Source: Opisthorchis felineus (lineage: Eukaryota; Platyhelminthes; Trematoda; Opisthorchiida; Opisthorchiidae). From it: a stretch of 64,000 bases of DNA. The translations under genes were made by a program, and so were the position numbers. How positions within the stretch are numbered: position 1 is the stretch's first letter; the number at the start of each line of letters is the position of its first letter. The notes under the pieces are model-generated. The model was not told where the DNA came from and did not search any database. It saw only the letters and a list, made by a program, of their open reading frames with translations. The DNA lies in NCBI GenBank assembly GCA_004794785.1, contig SJOL01006425.1:218782-282781 (forward strand). The letters are read 5' to 3'. Shown here piece by piece: positions 34,353 to 46,359 of the stretch.

Positions 34353-34647
34353 TATTGCTCATTCTCTTTTATTGTTTTGCTTTTCCCGAGAAATATCTTG
34401 CATCAGAATTTGCCACGGGTGTATTACAACCTGTTCATAGTTGCGGTTCTCTCCTCTGGGGATTTCGGTAAAACGTGCTGGGTTAATGGAATTTTCTAGC
34501 CTAAATGGATTACAGTCTGCATATGGACTGTACCGAGTCACGAAATTGCGAAGTAGACTAAGATTCCAACCAGATATAGCAACGGTGATGGTCAGTTAAG
34601 CGGATCAGTGGTAACAGGTCTTTCCGGACCTTTAAACCGTTTTACAT

Positions 34648-35362
34648 ATGAAAATGTCTCCTTTTTTTGGTTTACTTAATCAGCGCCTCATGAAGGCCAA
34701 GTTCATGGGATATCAACCTTTGTTCAAGAGATCAACAGGCTGTGATTACATTTCATCGGTCCTATTCACCGCATTCAATATTCCAGAATCATGCCATCTA
34801 AAAGTTTTAGGAAACATTCTTAAAGCGTGCAACACAACAATGTCGTTAGCTTTGTTGCAAAACAGAAACGCACACATGCAAGCCAGAGGAACAATCGTGG
34901 GCCTACCAAGATAATCGGATTATGCTATGTGGTCCAGTTTTGGGTTTCTATTGTCTGTTGCCATCCAGCCAACCATTTTGTTCGGTCCAAATAAAAGAAT
35001 ACACATCGCAAAGTCGCGTGACAGAGAAAATGATATTTTTCCTAACCAAACAACTCTTGATTACGATGGTACGAACAGAGGGAGCATTTTGAATAGTCAT
35101 AAGTCTGCTGTTTGCCAACCCCATCCTCACCGTGATGGTCAGTGGTCGCGCTTGTTGCGACCACGTAAAATGTTTGAGCATAGCAAACAGTTTGAAAATT
35201 CAAAACTTAATGACTGTTTGCTATCGACTACTGTGGCTAAAGTTACGTCAAGAACGTTGGATGGAGCTTCTTGTTGTTTGGATACTTATTTACGCTGCAA
35301 TCGAGACGTTTCTGTTCGCAGTCCAGATGAACTACTCGACGTAACAGTGTTGTTAATTCATG
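34648..35362 (+). CDS. Long single-frame stretch with one stop; possible alternative first exon
   Basis: Two ATG-initiated ORFs share one frame: 34648-34914 (88 codons, TAA at 34912) and 34927-35362 (145 codons plus one base). The second ends at a strong donor, CATG/GTAAGT with GT at 35363, in phase 1 with a final G. This would join the CH exon at 53134 to give '...VTVLLIH-DEQQRV', as exon 1 gives '...VISFIK-DEQQRV'. An alternative 5' boundary is the acceptor TCTATTGTCTGTTGCCATCC-AG before 34976 (phase 0). The protein is polar with a hydrophobic end and is not recognised. It may be an alternative N-terminus or a chance ORF. Confidence 0.35.
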
Positions 35363-35624
35363 GTAAGTGAGACAACTTCTTCCTGTCTCCTGTGAATTCT
35401 GCATATACATCAAGTAAGGACAGCGTTTTGTTTGAATATTGAAGTCTGACTACTTCGATTGACCTTGTCAGGTTCAAGAATATCCAAACTATAGCAAGGC
35501 ACAGACTTCCTTTAAAGTTTTGTGGCTGGCTACCCGCCCACTGTAACTTTCGGAAAGTCGTTGAGGAAAGTTCATTCGCATCTGGCAGTTTGTGACCCAG
35601 TATATTCACCCAACAACGCGATAT

Positions 35625-35700
35625 GTCAGTGTCTTCTCGGATAGTGACGAAGTGTTCGCAAACTAGTTGCCGAGCTCGGCGAACAAACCAACAGCTAATG
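35625..35700 (+). repeat. Dispersed repeat E, partial
   Basis: 'TAGTGACGAAGTGTTCGCAA' and 'CGAGCTCGGCGAACAAACCA' match the core of repeat E at 44240-44290 and 1-40. Confidence 0.45.
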
Positions 35701-36587
35701 CATTACACTCGTTTGACACTACGTAAACAAAGTGCAACTGTATTCCAAACGGACAAGACCGAAGGACACACGTCTGTAAAAGCGAACGGCTTTCGAGTTG
35801 CTCAGAGGGTCCGCTCTTGGATGCAGAGGGATGACTGCAGCCACGTCTCTTAGATGAAATGTTCATAGCTTACCACTCAGGGTTTCAGGTACCTCTCCAT
35901 AGCTGTCACTTCTATTGGGTCAACAAGCTTGCATGCCTGAACTCGCTTGAAATCAGTATCGTGCACAGATTATGCTCACATCACGTGCCTTCGTTCATGC
36001 TCGAAATCCCACTGTCCTTATGTGCCCAGCCGGTTAGTTACGCCTTGGCCCAATTTTGCCATTGCACCTGTCTGAACTGGAATACTGTCCACCTTTCACT
36101 ACAAACTGAGGTGCCACTAGTATTTCATTTATCATCCGTTCTATGAGTACACTTTGGAGAGAGCACAAATTTCATTACACGTTTTCCCACGTTGTACAGT
36201 CTTGTTATGACATGTCTTACGGATCCCAGGTGGTAGGGAAAGTTTTGGGCACGTAGGCCGCCAAGATGGTGGCAAACATACAACAAACGAATCTATCTAT
36301 GATTCACAGCCGCAGCAATACAGGCTCTTAGTTCTTGGTCAAAAAGTAATATCCATGGAAAAATTCATAAGGTGTGAGCACCTCATTTTTTTGTAAGCAA
36401 TTGTTTACTAAACCATTTAGAAAAATACAGTTTTGAAATATCACATAAGAACCTTATTCAGGGTCCCGCAAGATTGTCGAAGCCTTACTGGTCGGTCATG
36501 CTCCAATCGACCAGCTTTCTATCACTGCAAAAAGCTAAACCACTGTGTTAGAGTTGCTAACTATTGTACTGCTGGTCGAACTCAACA

Positions 36588-36775
36588 TGGTTCAGTGGTT
36601 AAGGTGCGAACTTACTGATTGGAAGGTCCGTGTTTCGAACCTAATTCCGGCATCTCGACTACTCCCGTCTACGCTTGAACTACCTGGCGGTGGACCTCAT
36701 CCCTCGTGCTTCCTCAGTGTGTCATGGCATCTAGGCACCGGTTGGGTGTTACAGCCAAGCGACTGTTATTTTATT
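36588..36775 (+). repeat. SINE-like family B copy
   Basis: 'ATGGTTCAGTGGTTAAGGTG' (A-box-like), 'GTGTTTCGAACCTAATTCC' (B-box-like) and 'CATCTCGACTACTCCCGTC' through 'GTGTCATGGCATCTAGGCAC' follow family B order. Confidence 0.65.
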
Positions 36776-36835
36776 AATATACTGCTGGTTGTGCGCAGTC
36801 TAGTGAGCTAGTAACATGGCATACCCATCAACGTG

Positions 36836-36900
36836 TAGAATTGGTAGAGCGCCCGCCCGATAAACGAGAAACCGTGGGTTCGAGTCCCTTCCGAGGACTC
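36836..36900 (+). other. tRNA-like fragment
   Basis: 'AGAATTGGTAGAGCGCCCG' resembles a D-arm and 'CCGTGGGTTCGAGTCCC' is a good T-arm, with 'CCGATAAAC' at the anticodon position. The anticodon stem and acceptor stem do not pair, so this is a tRNA pseudogene or the head of another SINE, not a working tRNA. Confidence 0.4.
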
Positions 36901-37629
36901 TATTCGTTTGCGTTATACGGAATCGGGTTCCTGTTGCTTCCAAACCGAGAGTTGATCACAAGTTGCGGTGCAGCAGTTATGGTGAACTGGTAGGGAACTC
37001 GTTTGAGAGCCTCGTTATTGGTTCCGTTCCAAATAAAGGCACCTCAGAAAACTGCATTCAAATTTATGTTTCTCTGCAGCATTTTCGATTACATGACAGA
37101 GTACCTAATGCCACTGTGGATGGGGAAGCAAATTCCTGTTATTCTGAAAAACAGTGAGGAAAGGTAGAATATGGAACTAACAGTCTTCACAGAAGACGTG
37201 GGACGTATTGAGCGACTGTATCTGTTTGATCTTGTTCACTCGCCCAACAGATAAACTGTCCACTAAAACGATGCACATAGGTTGTTCACCATTGGAAGAT
37301 ACAAGGAAGTTGTTCTATGGATTTGAATGGTTTTTGGCTTTATTTGGCTGCTTCTTTGAAGGTTTTTTGTGGCCTTGTCACACTAAACAAATTGTGCTTT
37401 TAGACCATGCACCTTGAAACATACCATGCAGCCTCACAGCATTTTACCGTTTTTGGTCATATCATTGTCCAATACCAAATCCATATGGTGTAAAACTAAA
37501 TACAGCCACCTCCGTCATCAAACACGAGGGCCGGGTTATCCCATCTTTTGTGCAGGTGATCGAACTGCTACTGAGGCGAGTCTATGGAGTTCACGTTCAC
37601 ATCACTGTCGTTTGAACAGTCCTCCTTCT

Positions 37630-37830
37630 ATCCTGACGAAATTATCCTGGTAATTCCACACCAAGCAGAGGAAGCACTGGACTCGGGTTGCTATCTTATT
37701 AGAGCTCATCAGCAGTGCACATCCTTGATTTTGTCGGAGTTTGAACTCCGGACATCAGAAATGCGAGACAAGCGTGTTACCACTGCCTCACTATAGCACG
37801 TTGGACGCACCTGAATTGTTACACCTGAAT
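37630..37830 (-). repeat. SINE-like family C, minus copy of the inverted pair
   Basis: Plus-strand 'CCACACCAAGCAGAGGAAGC', 'GAGTTTGAACTCCGGACATC' and 'AAGCGTGTTACCACTGCC' is the complement of the family C head and body. It matches 10675-10870 in the same orientation. Confidence 0.65.
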
Positions 37831-37904
37831 AGGCGAGCGAGTTCACGCCTGAGCGCCAGTACAAGAGGAGCACTGTTCAGTCGCTCCAGCGCGAACACGT
37901 TTCA

Positions 37905-38080
37905 CCCGTTCAGACGTGATAATTCAGGTGCTGATGAAGTAATGGTAACACGCTCGCCTCGCATGTCTGATGCCTGGAGTTCGAACCCCGGTATAGCCAA
38001 ATACATGCACTTTTGATGGGTTCTAATAAGGGAGAAACACAAGTTTAGTGCGTACCACTCTGGCAGATTCAAGACAATAT
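37905..38080 (+). repeat. SINE-like family C, plus copy of the inverted pair
   Basis: 'AATGGTAACACGCTCGCCTC' (A-box-like), 'GGAGTTCGAACCCCGGTA' (B-box) and 'GGGTTCTAATAAGGGAG' are the best-preserved family C head and body in the window. Confidence 0.7.
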
Positions 38081-38169
38081 TGTGTCCCAACAGGTGGAGG
38101 ACTGTTCAAACGAGAGTGGTGTGAAAGTGAATTCTACAAATCCCGCAACCACCTACAACTGGTCGATGG

Positions 38170-40835
38170 AGATTAACTGCAGTAGCTGTGTGTGTCATGG
38201 ACAGTCTATGAACACACGGGTACTTGTTTCAGTGTACAGGGACTCATTATAAGACTTTGGAAAGGTGACGTTATTGATGATGAATGCTTGGTTAGGGTAC
38301 CGAAGTTTTAAAGACTGGATTCACCGGCGACGCTAGTTATGACGTATAGGTATCCGAACTCAGCTCATAGCATTGCTCGGATGATCAATGAATGTAGCTT
38401 TCACACTCGGTAACGCGGTTGACTGACTTTTGCTTTATGCCGTATCTGTTAGTTCAGCGAGATGAAGTCCGAGTTAAAATGACTGACCGCATTACCGTGC
38501 TTCGAGCCCCATAATTTGTCTGGTATGACAGTGTCGCAAAAGGCTTCCAGTAAAGTAGCGAATTAAATGAAACGACCATAGTACACGTTCAAGTTTTGTG
38601 GAGACGTGTAAACCACATGCATATGCACGTCAGTGGCAAGCGATCTATGCGCATTTTCCGGTGAATGGTGTGAATTGCAGTAACGTTTCTCCAAAAGAGT
38701 TTCCCACACTAGTGATAAGCAGATGGCTTGCGATCAAATGACCTAATTCACCAACCTATAGAGGATCTGCATTGCACAGTGCCCTGTGGTAACTTTTGGG
38801 AGGTCGCTATATTAAGCTATCTGTTTGTGGCAAAAAACAACCTTTTAAAACAGTTTTTTCCATCAGTTGTATAGCCCGTTTTTTTACCCCGTACGTGAGT
38901 GAACTTTCGATAAGAGCATATAAACTCCTCGTGGTTTGACTTGTCTTTGACCTACTCCCGAGCGCAGCACATTTCTAAGAGGAGAAGAAACTTGGCCGGT
39001 CCTGATAGTGTATTTATTCTCTTGAGGAGTTTGAATAGTTGCTTTTTGTATCCATTCAATCACACAGCTATATGTCAATGAAAAGGTTACACAACAAATT
39101 GCTTGCTGCAGACCAATTTTATCCCGATTACTCCTGCAGCCATTCCTTTTCATCATCCTTGTTGTCAGGTCGTCACGTTCATGCGGAGAGAGTCGAATGA
39201 CTGTGTAGAACATATACACAGTTCAGTACCTTAAACGAAACCAGACTGAGCCGAAGCCATAGGCTTTATTCTTCAAAACACTTTTGGAGGAGGTACACTG
39301 GTCGCTCGGAACAAAGTCTACTCACAAGCATCGACCCACTTTGTCTGGATTAGAGTACAAATTGACCCAGCGTATGAACACATGTGAATAAACACGCAGC
39401 TTCAAACGACAGCACGATTAACCACAAAAATTAATGATTTGTTGTAGTGATCTACAAAGTCCTTATTTAAATTCCTATTTAGATCCATGCCTAGCCCTCA
39501 CTTAGATGCACGAGTACCACATTTATCCGCAGAAATGTCCAAGGGAGAAATTCGAAGAGAAAGGATGTTTTCGATCTCTTTTCGAGGGGGACACCCCGTG
39601 GGTCTTGGCTGATGCCCTTTCGGACTCTGCAGGAGAATGGTCTTCTCAGAGGTTCCCCTCTTGCGGAGGAGGGAGCTACTGCATACGAGTGTGCCGTGCA
39701 CAAATTACTTTCTTTCTCAGCTCATCTCTGACTCCTTCCTTGGAAACCCTGCTGAATCGCTCATACAACTGGTCACCATCCGCATTGTTCATCAGCCAAA
39801 TCGTCGTTCGCGTTCCTATTTTTGTAAATAGACACATCGCTCTCTTTAAGCACAGTTTGTTTTGGCAATCTAGTTTCATGCACTGAATCCGTAGTTTAGA
39901 ATGAATGAATTGTTCGATTGATTTCAGAATCAACTTACTAATATATGAGAAAGGCGGATTTTCACATGCAGATCGTATACGATAGCTACGCGACTGGGTT
40001 GTTCAATCCATCTGCGCAAGTGTCGCCTGAACAACACGCGTTTTGTGCACAATATAAAAACTATTTACTGTTCGAGAAAACGTACACTGGCTTTCAACCT
40101 GGTCCGAAACGAATTTGTGCAGTTTGTCATGTGGTGCTCGGTTTGCCAATCCGGTGCGTGTGATTCACACATCTGAAGTCCAGCTGATTTGAGTGCACAA
40201 CAGGGGGTGGGGGTTGTCAACTCAGTTGCTAGTCTCCAGAGCGAAAAATCGAGGACAGCTCGCTCTGAACGATGTTCTTGTAGTCTCATTTCGGTGTCGC
40301 GGCGATGGACAGTCACCTACCGCCTTTAGGATTGACTAATACGAAATGGATTTGAACCGGTTCTCGACAACGACAGCGTGTTTATTTATATCCATCTTAT
40401 GGAGTAACGTTTTTCGCCAAGTGTTTTTTCGGGCTGTCTTGACTGCTCATTCAAGACTATCGTCTTGAATGGCAATTGGCAAAGGTATTCAACTCTGCAC
40501 TTTGACTAACTGTAACTGAGGCGTTCCGTAGTCCAGCAGTTGCTCTGAATAAAGGGTTAGCTCCTAAACGGGGTAGTTGTACCCACATTTTACCTGCAAG
40601 GTGGAAAACCCCACTTAGACACTGATTTAGTCAAGTTTGATAGGTCTGTTGGAAAGCAGCGTGACTTTTATTCACGTGGGTAGATGCAGGAAAATAGCGA
40701 CCCTCATGGTGTGTGTAATTCGCCGAATTATTCAGTGGATTGCGTTTGAATGGGGTACTGGACATTGTCTGCCCTAAAAATTGGGATAACAAGTGTTGGT
40801 TAGCACAATATTAAAAAGGCCAACTTCAGTTATTG
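38170..40835. other. No confident feature
   Basis: Intronic. A block at 39490-39940 is open on both strands (for example minus 39676-39933 with 'FTKIGTRTTIWLMNNADGDQ'). It could be a fragment of an unidentified retroelement, but no motif is decisive. Confidence 0.3.
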
Positions 40836-40839
40836 GGGA

Positions 40840-41472
40840 TTGCAGTGTTCTTCACGTTTGCACCTGCCCCAAAGTGAAGTGACCATCGGTGCCTCCGAAG
40901 CACTGCGCGGGTCTGGTGGGAATATACGATCCGCAATGCCGAGGTGCGCCAGATCTTCGGGAAAGTCCACTATTCCTCGGTAGATCAGCTGGTCACACTT
41001 CACATGTTACCCTAATTAGACCATGTACTTCGTATGCCGTTTGCCTCTTAGGGCTCTCTTCACCTTGTATGGGATGGAGATGACCCAGGGGCGGTCAGTC
41101 CATGACTTGGCAACGAAGCATGTAAGGTCTTACCAGCCAACCCAGTCGCATTGGTAACTGTCGTCGCCTCGGATGAGGGGCGCGGGGCGAAACAAACCAA
41201 TTGTTAGTGGCCCTGACAGATGTGCCCGTTTCACGCAGCCAATTGCGGTCTTGTATCAAGGCTATCGCCTTCACTGCGTAGCTCTCAATCCCCCTACCAC
41301 ATTAGGCAAACATATCCACTTGTCGTCAGCACACAAACAGATAATCGCCTCCAATGCGCGTCTTTCATTCTCTTATTCTCCTTATCCTCGGTGAACGAAG
41401 CTGTGGCAGGTGGAATCACTGTACTTCGGTGCACGGTTTGTGCGCTGAAAAACTGAACTGAACTGAACTGAA
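40840..41472 (+). mobile_element. Probable non-LTR retrotransposon 3' end with (AACTG)n tail
   Basis: A compositionally uniform GC-richer block ends abruptly in four AACTG units (41451-41472). Short tandem-repeat tails of this kind mark the 3' ends of RTE-like and related elements. No coding domain is recognised in the block, so it would be the 3' UTR of a 5'-truncated insertion. Confidence 0.4.
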
Positions 41473-42057
41473 ATTGAAGTGAAGGCCAATGTTATTTTTG
41501 TGGGCGTTTTTGACGTCTCCTTTGTCTCTGGAACCTTTACCTAATATGCTTTATTTTTGTGGGCTCTATTTTCTTCCGATGAGACTGTTTTAGTACGTTT
41601 TTGTATGCTTTGAATTTAACTTTTCTGTGGCTGACTCCCACGAGTAGCTCGGACGAATCAGCGGTGTTACGAATCGCAGCTGTCTATACTCGATGGTCTG
41701 TAGTGCAATCGGTGCGCATTTCAACCCAGTTTGGCCTCGAGTAGCGGTCATTGTACAGGAACCTGGACCCATATTTTTTCCATCTAAAATGACTGCCGGG
41801 AGTCGTTTCCAGTTAACCGTCTTCATGCTTACCCTCAGCAGGGGTGTGTGGTTATAACTTATCTTTTCACCCCGCATCCGAGTTGTTAAGTGTATGTTCA
41901 GACCGATAATTTATAGGGTTTTTACTGTTTTCGTTAACACCATTGTTTTTCGTATACCACCGGGGTTAGCTTTTATCCCGTATCCAACTGGACGGCTCAG
42001 TTACAAGTGACGGCGTTATGACAACTCAATGAAGCGAAAATAATTTGTTTTGTAGGT

Positions 42058-42350
42058 AGTGAGTAGATTTTCTCACGTCAGTGAAACAAACCTACAGGAC
42101 ACAATGTAGACCTGTTTCATCCATTTCAGTAGTCAGCAGTGCTTATCTGACGAAACTCCAGGAAAATTCGAACCTGCAGATGGGAATCCGAACTCTGCCA
42201 TTCAGCTGTCGACGGCTTGTCAACTGTGTGATTCGATTGCATTCAGGCAGATTATAGCACCAATCAACGTTCATTCGAGCATTTTAGCCAATATGCTGAT
42301 CGGCTGTTTAGTGGCCACTCAGAGCAGGGTCCATGTGACCTGCAGCCATC
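42058..42350 (-). repeat. SINE-like family A, diverged copy
   Basis: 'GTGAAACAAACCTACAGGAC', 'CCTGTTTCATCCATTTCAG', 'CTGACGAAACTCCAGG' and 'GGTCCATGTGACC' follow family A order when read on the minus strand. Confidence 0.55.
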
Positions 42351-42811
42351 CAATGAACTAGTCGACATTAAGTCACGTATTTGATTGCAGATGCCTCGTT
42401 CTCGTCGCGCACCACTACTCCTCTCATCACTATTGGCTGATCGGTGATCATATTCAGGAGGCGATTTTTAGAAATTGTGGACCTTTGTGAAATTAGTGTA
42501 CGAAACGACAGTACTGTTGTCCTTCCTAAGACTGCGCCGAGAAAAAAAAACGAATCTCCCCAGGAACCGAACAGTTACGTTGGTCCCAGTTTCTTGCATT
42601 GCGTGGTACCTATATTTCCGTACCAAGAATAGCGAACACTCTGAAGAAGTGAATAATGTTATTTGCTCCTTGTGGGGTTTCCTCGCAAAGGGGAGCACTG
42701 AATGGCTGCTCAGACTGCAACATGTGCTTTTCTTGCGGTTGGTTAGCTGGGAATATATAACAACCACAAGATCTGTGAGGAATAATTCATTTTAGTCCGC
42801 TCATAATAATA

Positions 42812-43231
42812 ATGGATAATACATTGTGGCTGTTCACACTCCATCTTGGTTTTTCGTTATCTCTGAGCACGCACTCGGATTCGCACGACAGTATAAATAT
42901 CGCAACAAAACTGTGGTGTTCTTCAATACCCAACGTCCATCACAATGTGTTGGATAGGTTGGAACAGCGAAACCCGTATTGTAAAGTAAGGTTAGCAGCA
43001 ATTCTAAGTCAGAATTCGAAGTTCAAAGTTCTTCTTAAGTTGGCCTTTGGCGATCCGTGGCAGGGGTGGGGAATGGTCCGGCTGCCTGCAGAAATCCATA
43101 AGCTTTTGTTATTTCACGCTACTGGCCGTCACAAAGTAGTGCGATTCAAAAGAGAAAGCTCAGTGCCCCGGCCGGGTGCGTTTTTCCTCACAGGGCAAAC
43201 CGTTGCCCAGCAGGTCGTGATTTCATATTGA
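42812..43231 (+). CDS. Unrecognised 139-codon ORF
   Basis: Starts at a true ATG with a hydrophobic N-terminus ('LWLFTLHLGFSLSLS') that could pass for a signal peptide. It continues with an unremarkable mixed sequence and ends in TGA. No domain, promoter or repeat relation is recognised. It could be a coding retrocopy fragment or chance. Confidence 0.2.
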   Translation: MDNTLWLFTLHLGFSLSLSTHSDSHDSINIATKLWCSSIPNVHHNVLDRLEQRNPYCKVRLAAILSQNSKFKVLLKLAFGDPWQGWGMVRLPAEIHKLLLFHATGRHKVVRFKRESSVPRPGAFFLTGQTVAQQVVISY

Positions 43232-44204
43232 CGAGAGTCATAATTTACTGCAATTTCATGGTGCCTGGGGTATTCGAGTTTCCTCGGAGACCTACTCCAA
43301 AACGTCATGTAATCGTGACAACGATTGTTTTGTTTTAACTTAGTGAATACGGGAAATGTTGGCTTTTTCCAGATGTGCTTGTAACCAGACACGACACTGT
43401 CAATTTTTTGTGCTGAAGTCCGCTTGGGATAACTAAACTACATTTTGGGAGTAATTCATTGAACCACACTGCTTATTGGACAGCAAAGTTAACGGCTCCA
43501 AACGTTCCTAGCATTTTGTTTTAAGAGGCCTTGTTTAGAGCGCGCACAATCGTATAATTGAGAAAGCAGATGGTGCTTTGGCAATCTTGTTACTCTGAAG
43601 TTAGCGACTCATTCACAATTCTTCAAAACTGCAGACTGAGAAGTCTTTAATCTGGATGTATCCTGGGTGTGTCTACTATACATTATATTCCCCAACCAAC
43701 CATGTGGTTTAATGGCTGCTGCAGGGTTCAACCGAGACATGTTTTAGGAGTTCCGGTCCAAATTCGGCTCGGATAGTTTTAAGAAGACTGGGCACCATGT
43801 GGTGTATAATATGTATATAGTGTATAATTGTAGAAATCCTTGAAAAAGGCTGCCCACGGCAACCGAAACGTCAGATTAAAACAACGCCCTATGTTCGGTT
43901 GTATACGATCGTAAATGAGTGGTCCATTCACGATCCTGGTTGACGTAATCTCCCTTCGCACGAAAATGAGTCGGAATGGTTTAGTTTTACCCTTTTCCAC
44001 AACGAAGCTATTCAAATGCGATCACACTGCCTACTTTCAACCCCCTACTTTCATCCTCTCACGTATTTTAAAGTCATCGGCGGATGGAACGGGACAAGAA
44101 AACGGGCGTGCGTTCCCTTGTGATTAAAGTTTCCAAAAAAAGCGTTGCCCCAATTTATCTTCTTCCTTTATCGTGAATTCCTAGCAAAGTCTTGACCCAC
44201 TCAC

Positions 44205-44290
44205 CCAGCACTGACGACGCCACCTCGATTGAGACTATTGCAGCTCAACTGTCAAGTTTGGCGAACAGTCCAACAACCAAGTCCTAGCAA
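44205..44290 (+). repeat. Dispersed repeat E copy
   Basis: 'GCACTGACGACGCCACCTCG' and 'AAGTTTGGCGAACAGTCCAA' match the copy at 23105-23240 and the complement of 28215-28310. Confidence 0.5.
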
Positions 44291-45774
44291 ATCATGTTGC
44301 GTTCCAGTCTCTCTTTATCCTGTGGAAGCGTTTCTACTGAGGCACTGCGGAATTTCATGCTAAACCCAGTTCTAGAACAACGATAGACAGCTAACAGGCA
44401 TTAAGTTACCTTGCCTTGTCTGCATACACATTTCTTGAAAACCCTCCGAGCTTCACTGTCCTCTTGTGGCAGTCCGGTTGTGAGTCGTCCTTGGTTGGAG
44501 TAATTTCCAATGCACTGCAGCTCGCTGTTTTATTCATTTCTCTACTAGGTTTAAATGCGATTCTGTTGAGTTTCGCTCACACTCGGGAATCAAACGAAGA
44601 TACCTCTCGTTTTCTTAGGAAATCTGTTTGCGCATTCAGCGGCTGAATATAAAGTTCCAAATACTTAGCTCTAAATCCTAGAGGAAGTGCCGAATTTTCA
44701 ACTCATGCAGAATCACTGGGGCATCCCGTAGAGTAGGTTTCTTTGCTTTAATATACTGTAGAATCTGATCCCATACGTTTAAATTTGAACAGAATAGGAG
44801 CCTGATATGTGGAACTTAACGTCGATGACCTCATTGCCAGATTGATGTTTTTCTAGGTCATGATGCCGTTGGATCATTGTGAATTAGTTGCCCAGTTTTT
44901 TGTGATGCGCTGCCTACTTCTGGTGTTTTAGAACTATATAGGTACTTTTCTCATTACCCAAAATAACGTCGAAGTTTTTTCAGTGGTCAGTCATGCTCCC
45001 TGTCTAATTACTTTTTTTCAGTGGCCATAAAATTAGCTGACCATGTTTTGGGCCTCTTATTTATGACGTGGAAAGTGCCCTTTTTCATCCGTCTACTTAC
45101 TGTCAGGATCGCTGGGCACCGGTATACCGTAGGACTGGTCGCTGTGGTCATTCCGCTTGTGGTGGAGGCGGTCAGTTTTCCGCTTCAGTGATGCGCTGAA
45201 GCAGCATAGCTATCGGAACGCTTTGACTAAGGCGTCCTGACATCCAGAATTCCATGTGACAATTCGTTCAACCGTGACAATTCAATTGATTGGTTTAAAC
45301 TGAGGCCAACCTTCAAACACAACCAATCAGAATGCTGCCTCAGGGCTGTTGTTGGGGTCGGTAGCTGCGTTTTGGTTGGATGGCGGGGTGGTTAGTTGTG
45401 TGGGTATGTGCGTCTGCCGGTGAGATGGGAAACACGACAAGGGCTCAGTTTCCCACAATTTTGTGTTTAATACGAGTGAACGATAATTGTATTTGGTAGT
45501 CAGATGTCGGTTAGTTTGACGTCCACCTCCACTAGAACTCTTGCGGGCGTGAGTGTCTAATTCTGGTTGCGCCATTCTCGATGGATGAGACTTTATCTGT
45601 CATAAAGGATTATATTACTTTGTACAAGGACGAAAAATGGGATGTTAGATTGTCTGCAACCAATAAACCGATCACTTTCCCGCTTACCTTCCAAACGTCA
45701 CAGAGAGTCAGCTAGCTTTCAGTATGAACAAGCCAGCTAATGAGGGAGCTATGGCTGTCTAAGGCTGGAGAATA

Positions 45775-45829
45775 ATGCAAAAGAAGCCAAGTGTGTTGGA
45801 AATTACTGCTGCGGATTCAAACTTCACAG
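45775..45829 (+). CDS. Candidate short alternative first exon (18 codons plus one base)
   Basis: ATG at 45775 begins 'MQKKPSVLEITAADSNFT', followed by CACAG/GTAATG with GT at 45830, phase 1 ending in G. It is the fourth ORF in the window whose donor would complete GAC with the CH exon at 53134. It is short, so chance is quite possible. Confidence 0.25.
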
Positions 45830-46083
45830 GTAATGTAGCACGCCTACAGCACGTTTGTTTGCTTGGTTCTAAACTTCACTGCGTTCATGCACACATACAT
45901 GATACAGTTTTTTTAAATGTACCAACTGCATATTTTCGTTTGTCATGGTATTCCCTGTATGCATAAACAGTTCGTTCGTATACAGGGCGAACAGATTTCA
46001 CGATACCTTTGTGAAAAAAACGGTTCGAGGGGAAACAACAGAGAACAACTTTCTACTCCTTACCTGATGTCTCAGATGCTATA

Positions 46084-46310
46084 CCATTATTATTATTGTT
46101 ATTATAGTATGGTCACTCAGTGGCCCCAACCTCAACAATTGCACTCTTGCCCTTAAAGTCTTGGTAAGATTTTTCCCGTCAGGGGTCCCTTGGTGACTAC
46201 CCAACCGTCCTTGCTCCCACCCATCCATCTGATCGGTTGCTGAAACTAAGCACCATGGCAACCCAGACGTGTGGACCCTTTGGGTGTCTCATTTCCGTTT
46301 CGAATCTTGG
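46084..46310 (-). mobile_element. Probable non-LTR retrotransposon 3' end, minus strand
   Basis: Read on minus, a non-coding block with 'GGGTTGCCATGGTGCTTAGT' and 'GGTTGGGGCCACTGAGTGAC' ends in an ATAATAACAATAATAATAAT tail (46084-46108). A terminal trinucleotide tail suggests target-primed insertion. The family is not identified. Confidence 0.4.
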
Positions 46311-46359
46311 TTATGGTGCTACGGTTGAGGAACCCTTGTGAACACTAAGAATAGTAGCA

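Larger units (their letters stand above)
37575..38165. repeat. Inverted repeat of about 590 bp built from two family C copies
   Basis: Left arm: 'GTTCACGTTCACATCACTG' and 'CGTTTGAACAGTCCTCC' (37587-37622). Right arm: complementary 'GGAGGACTGTTCAAACGAG' and 'GTGGTGTGAAAGTGAATTC' (about 38095-38135). Inside, family C copies lie head to head at 37630-37830 (minus) and 37905-38080 (plus). The whole could fold as a long imperfect hairpin. Confidence 0.7.

Noticed and set aside
36836..36900. Functional tRNA gene
   Set aside because: The D- and T-arm-like sequences are good but acceptor and anticodon stems do not pair.
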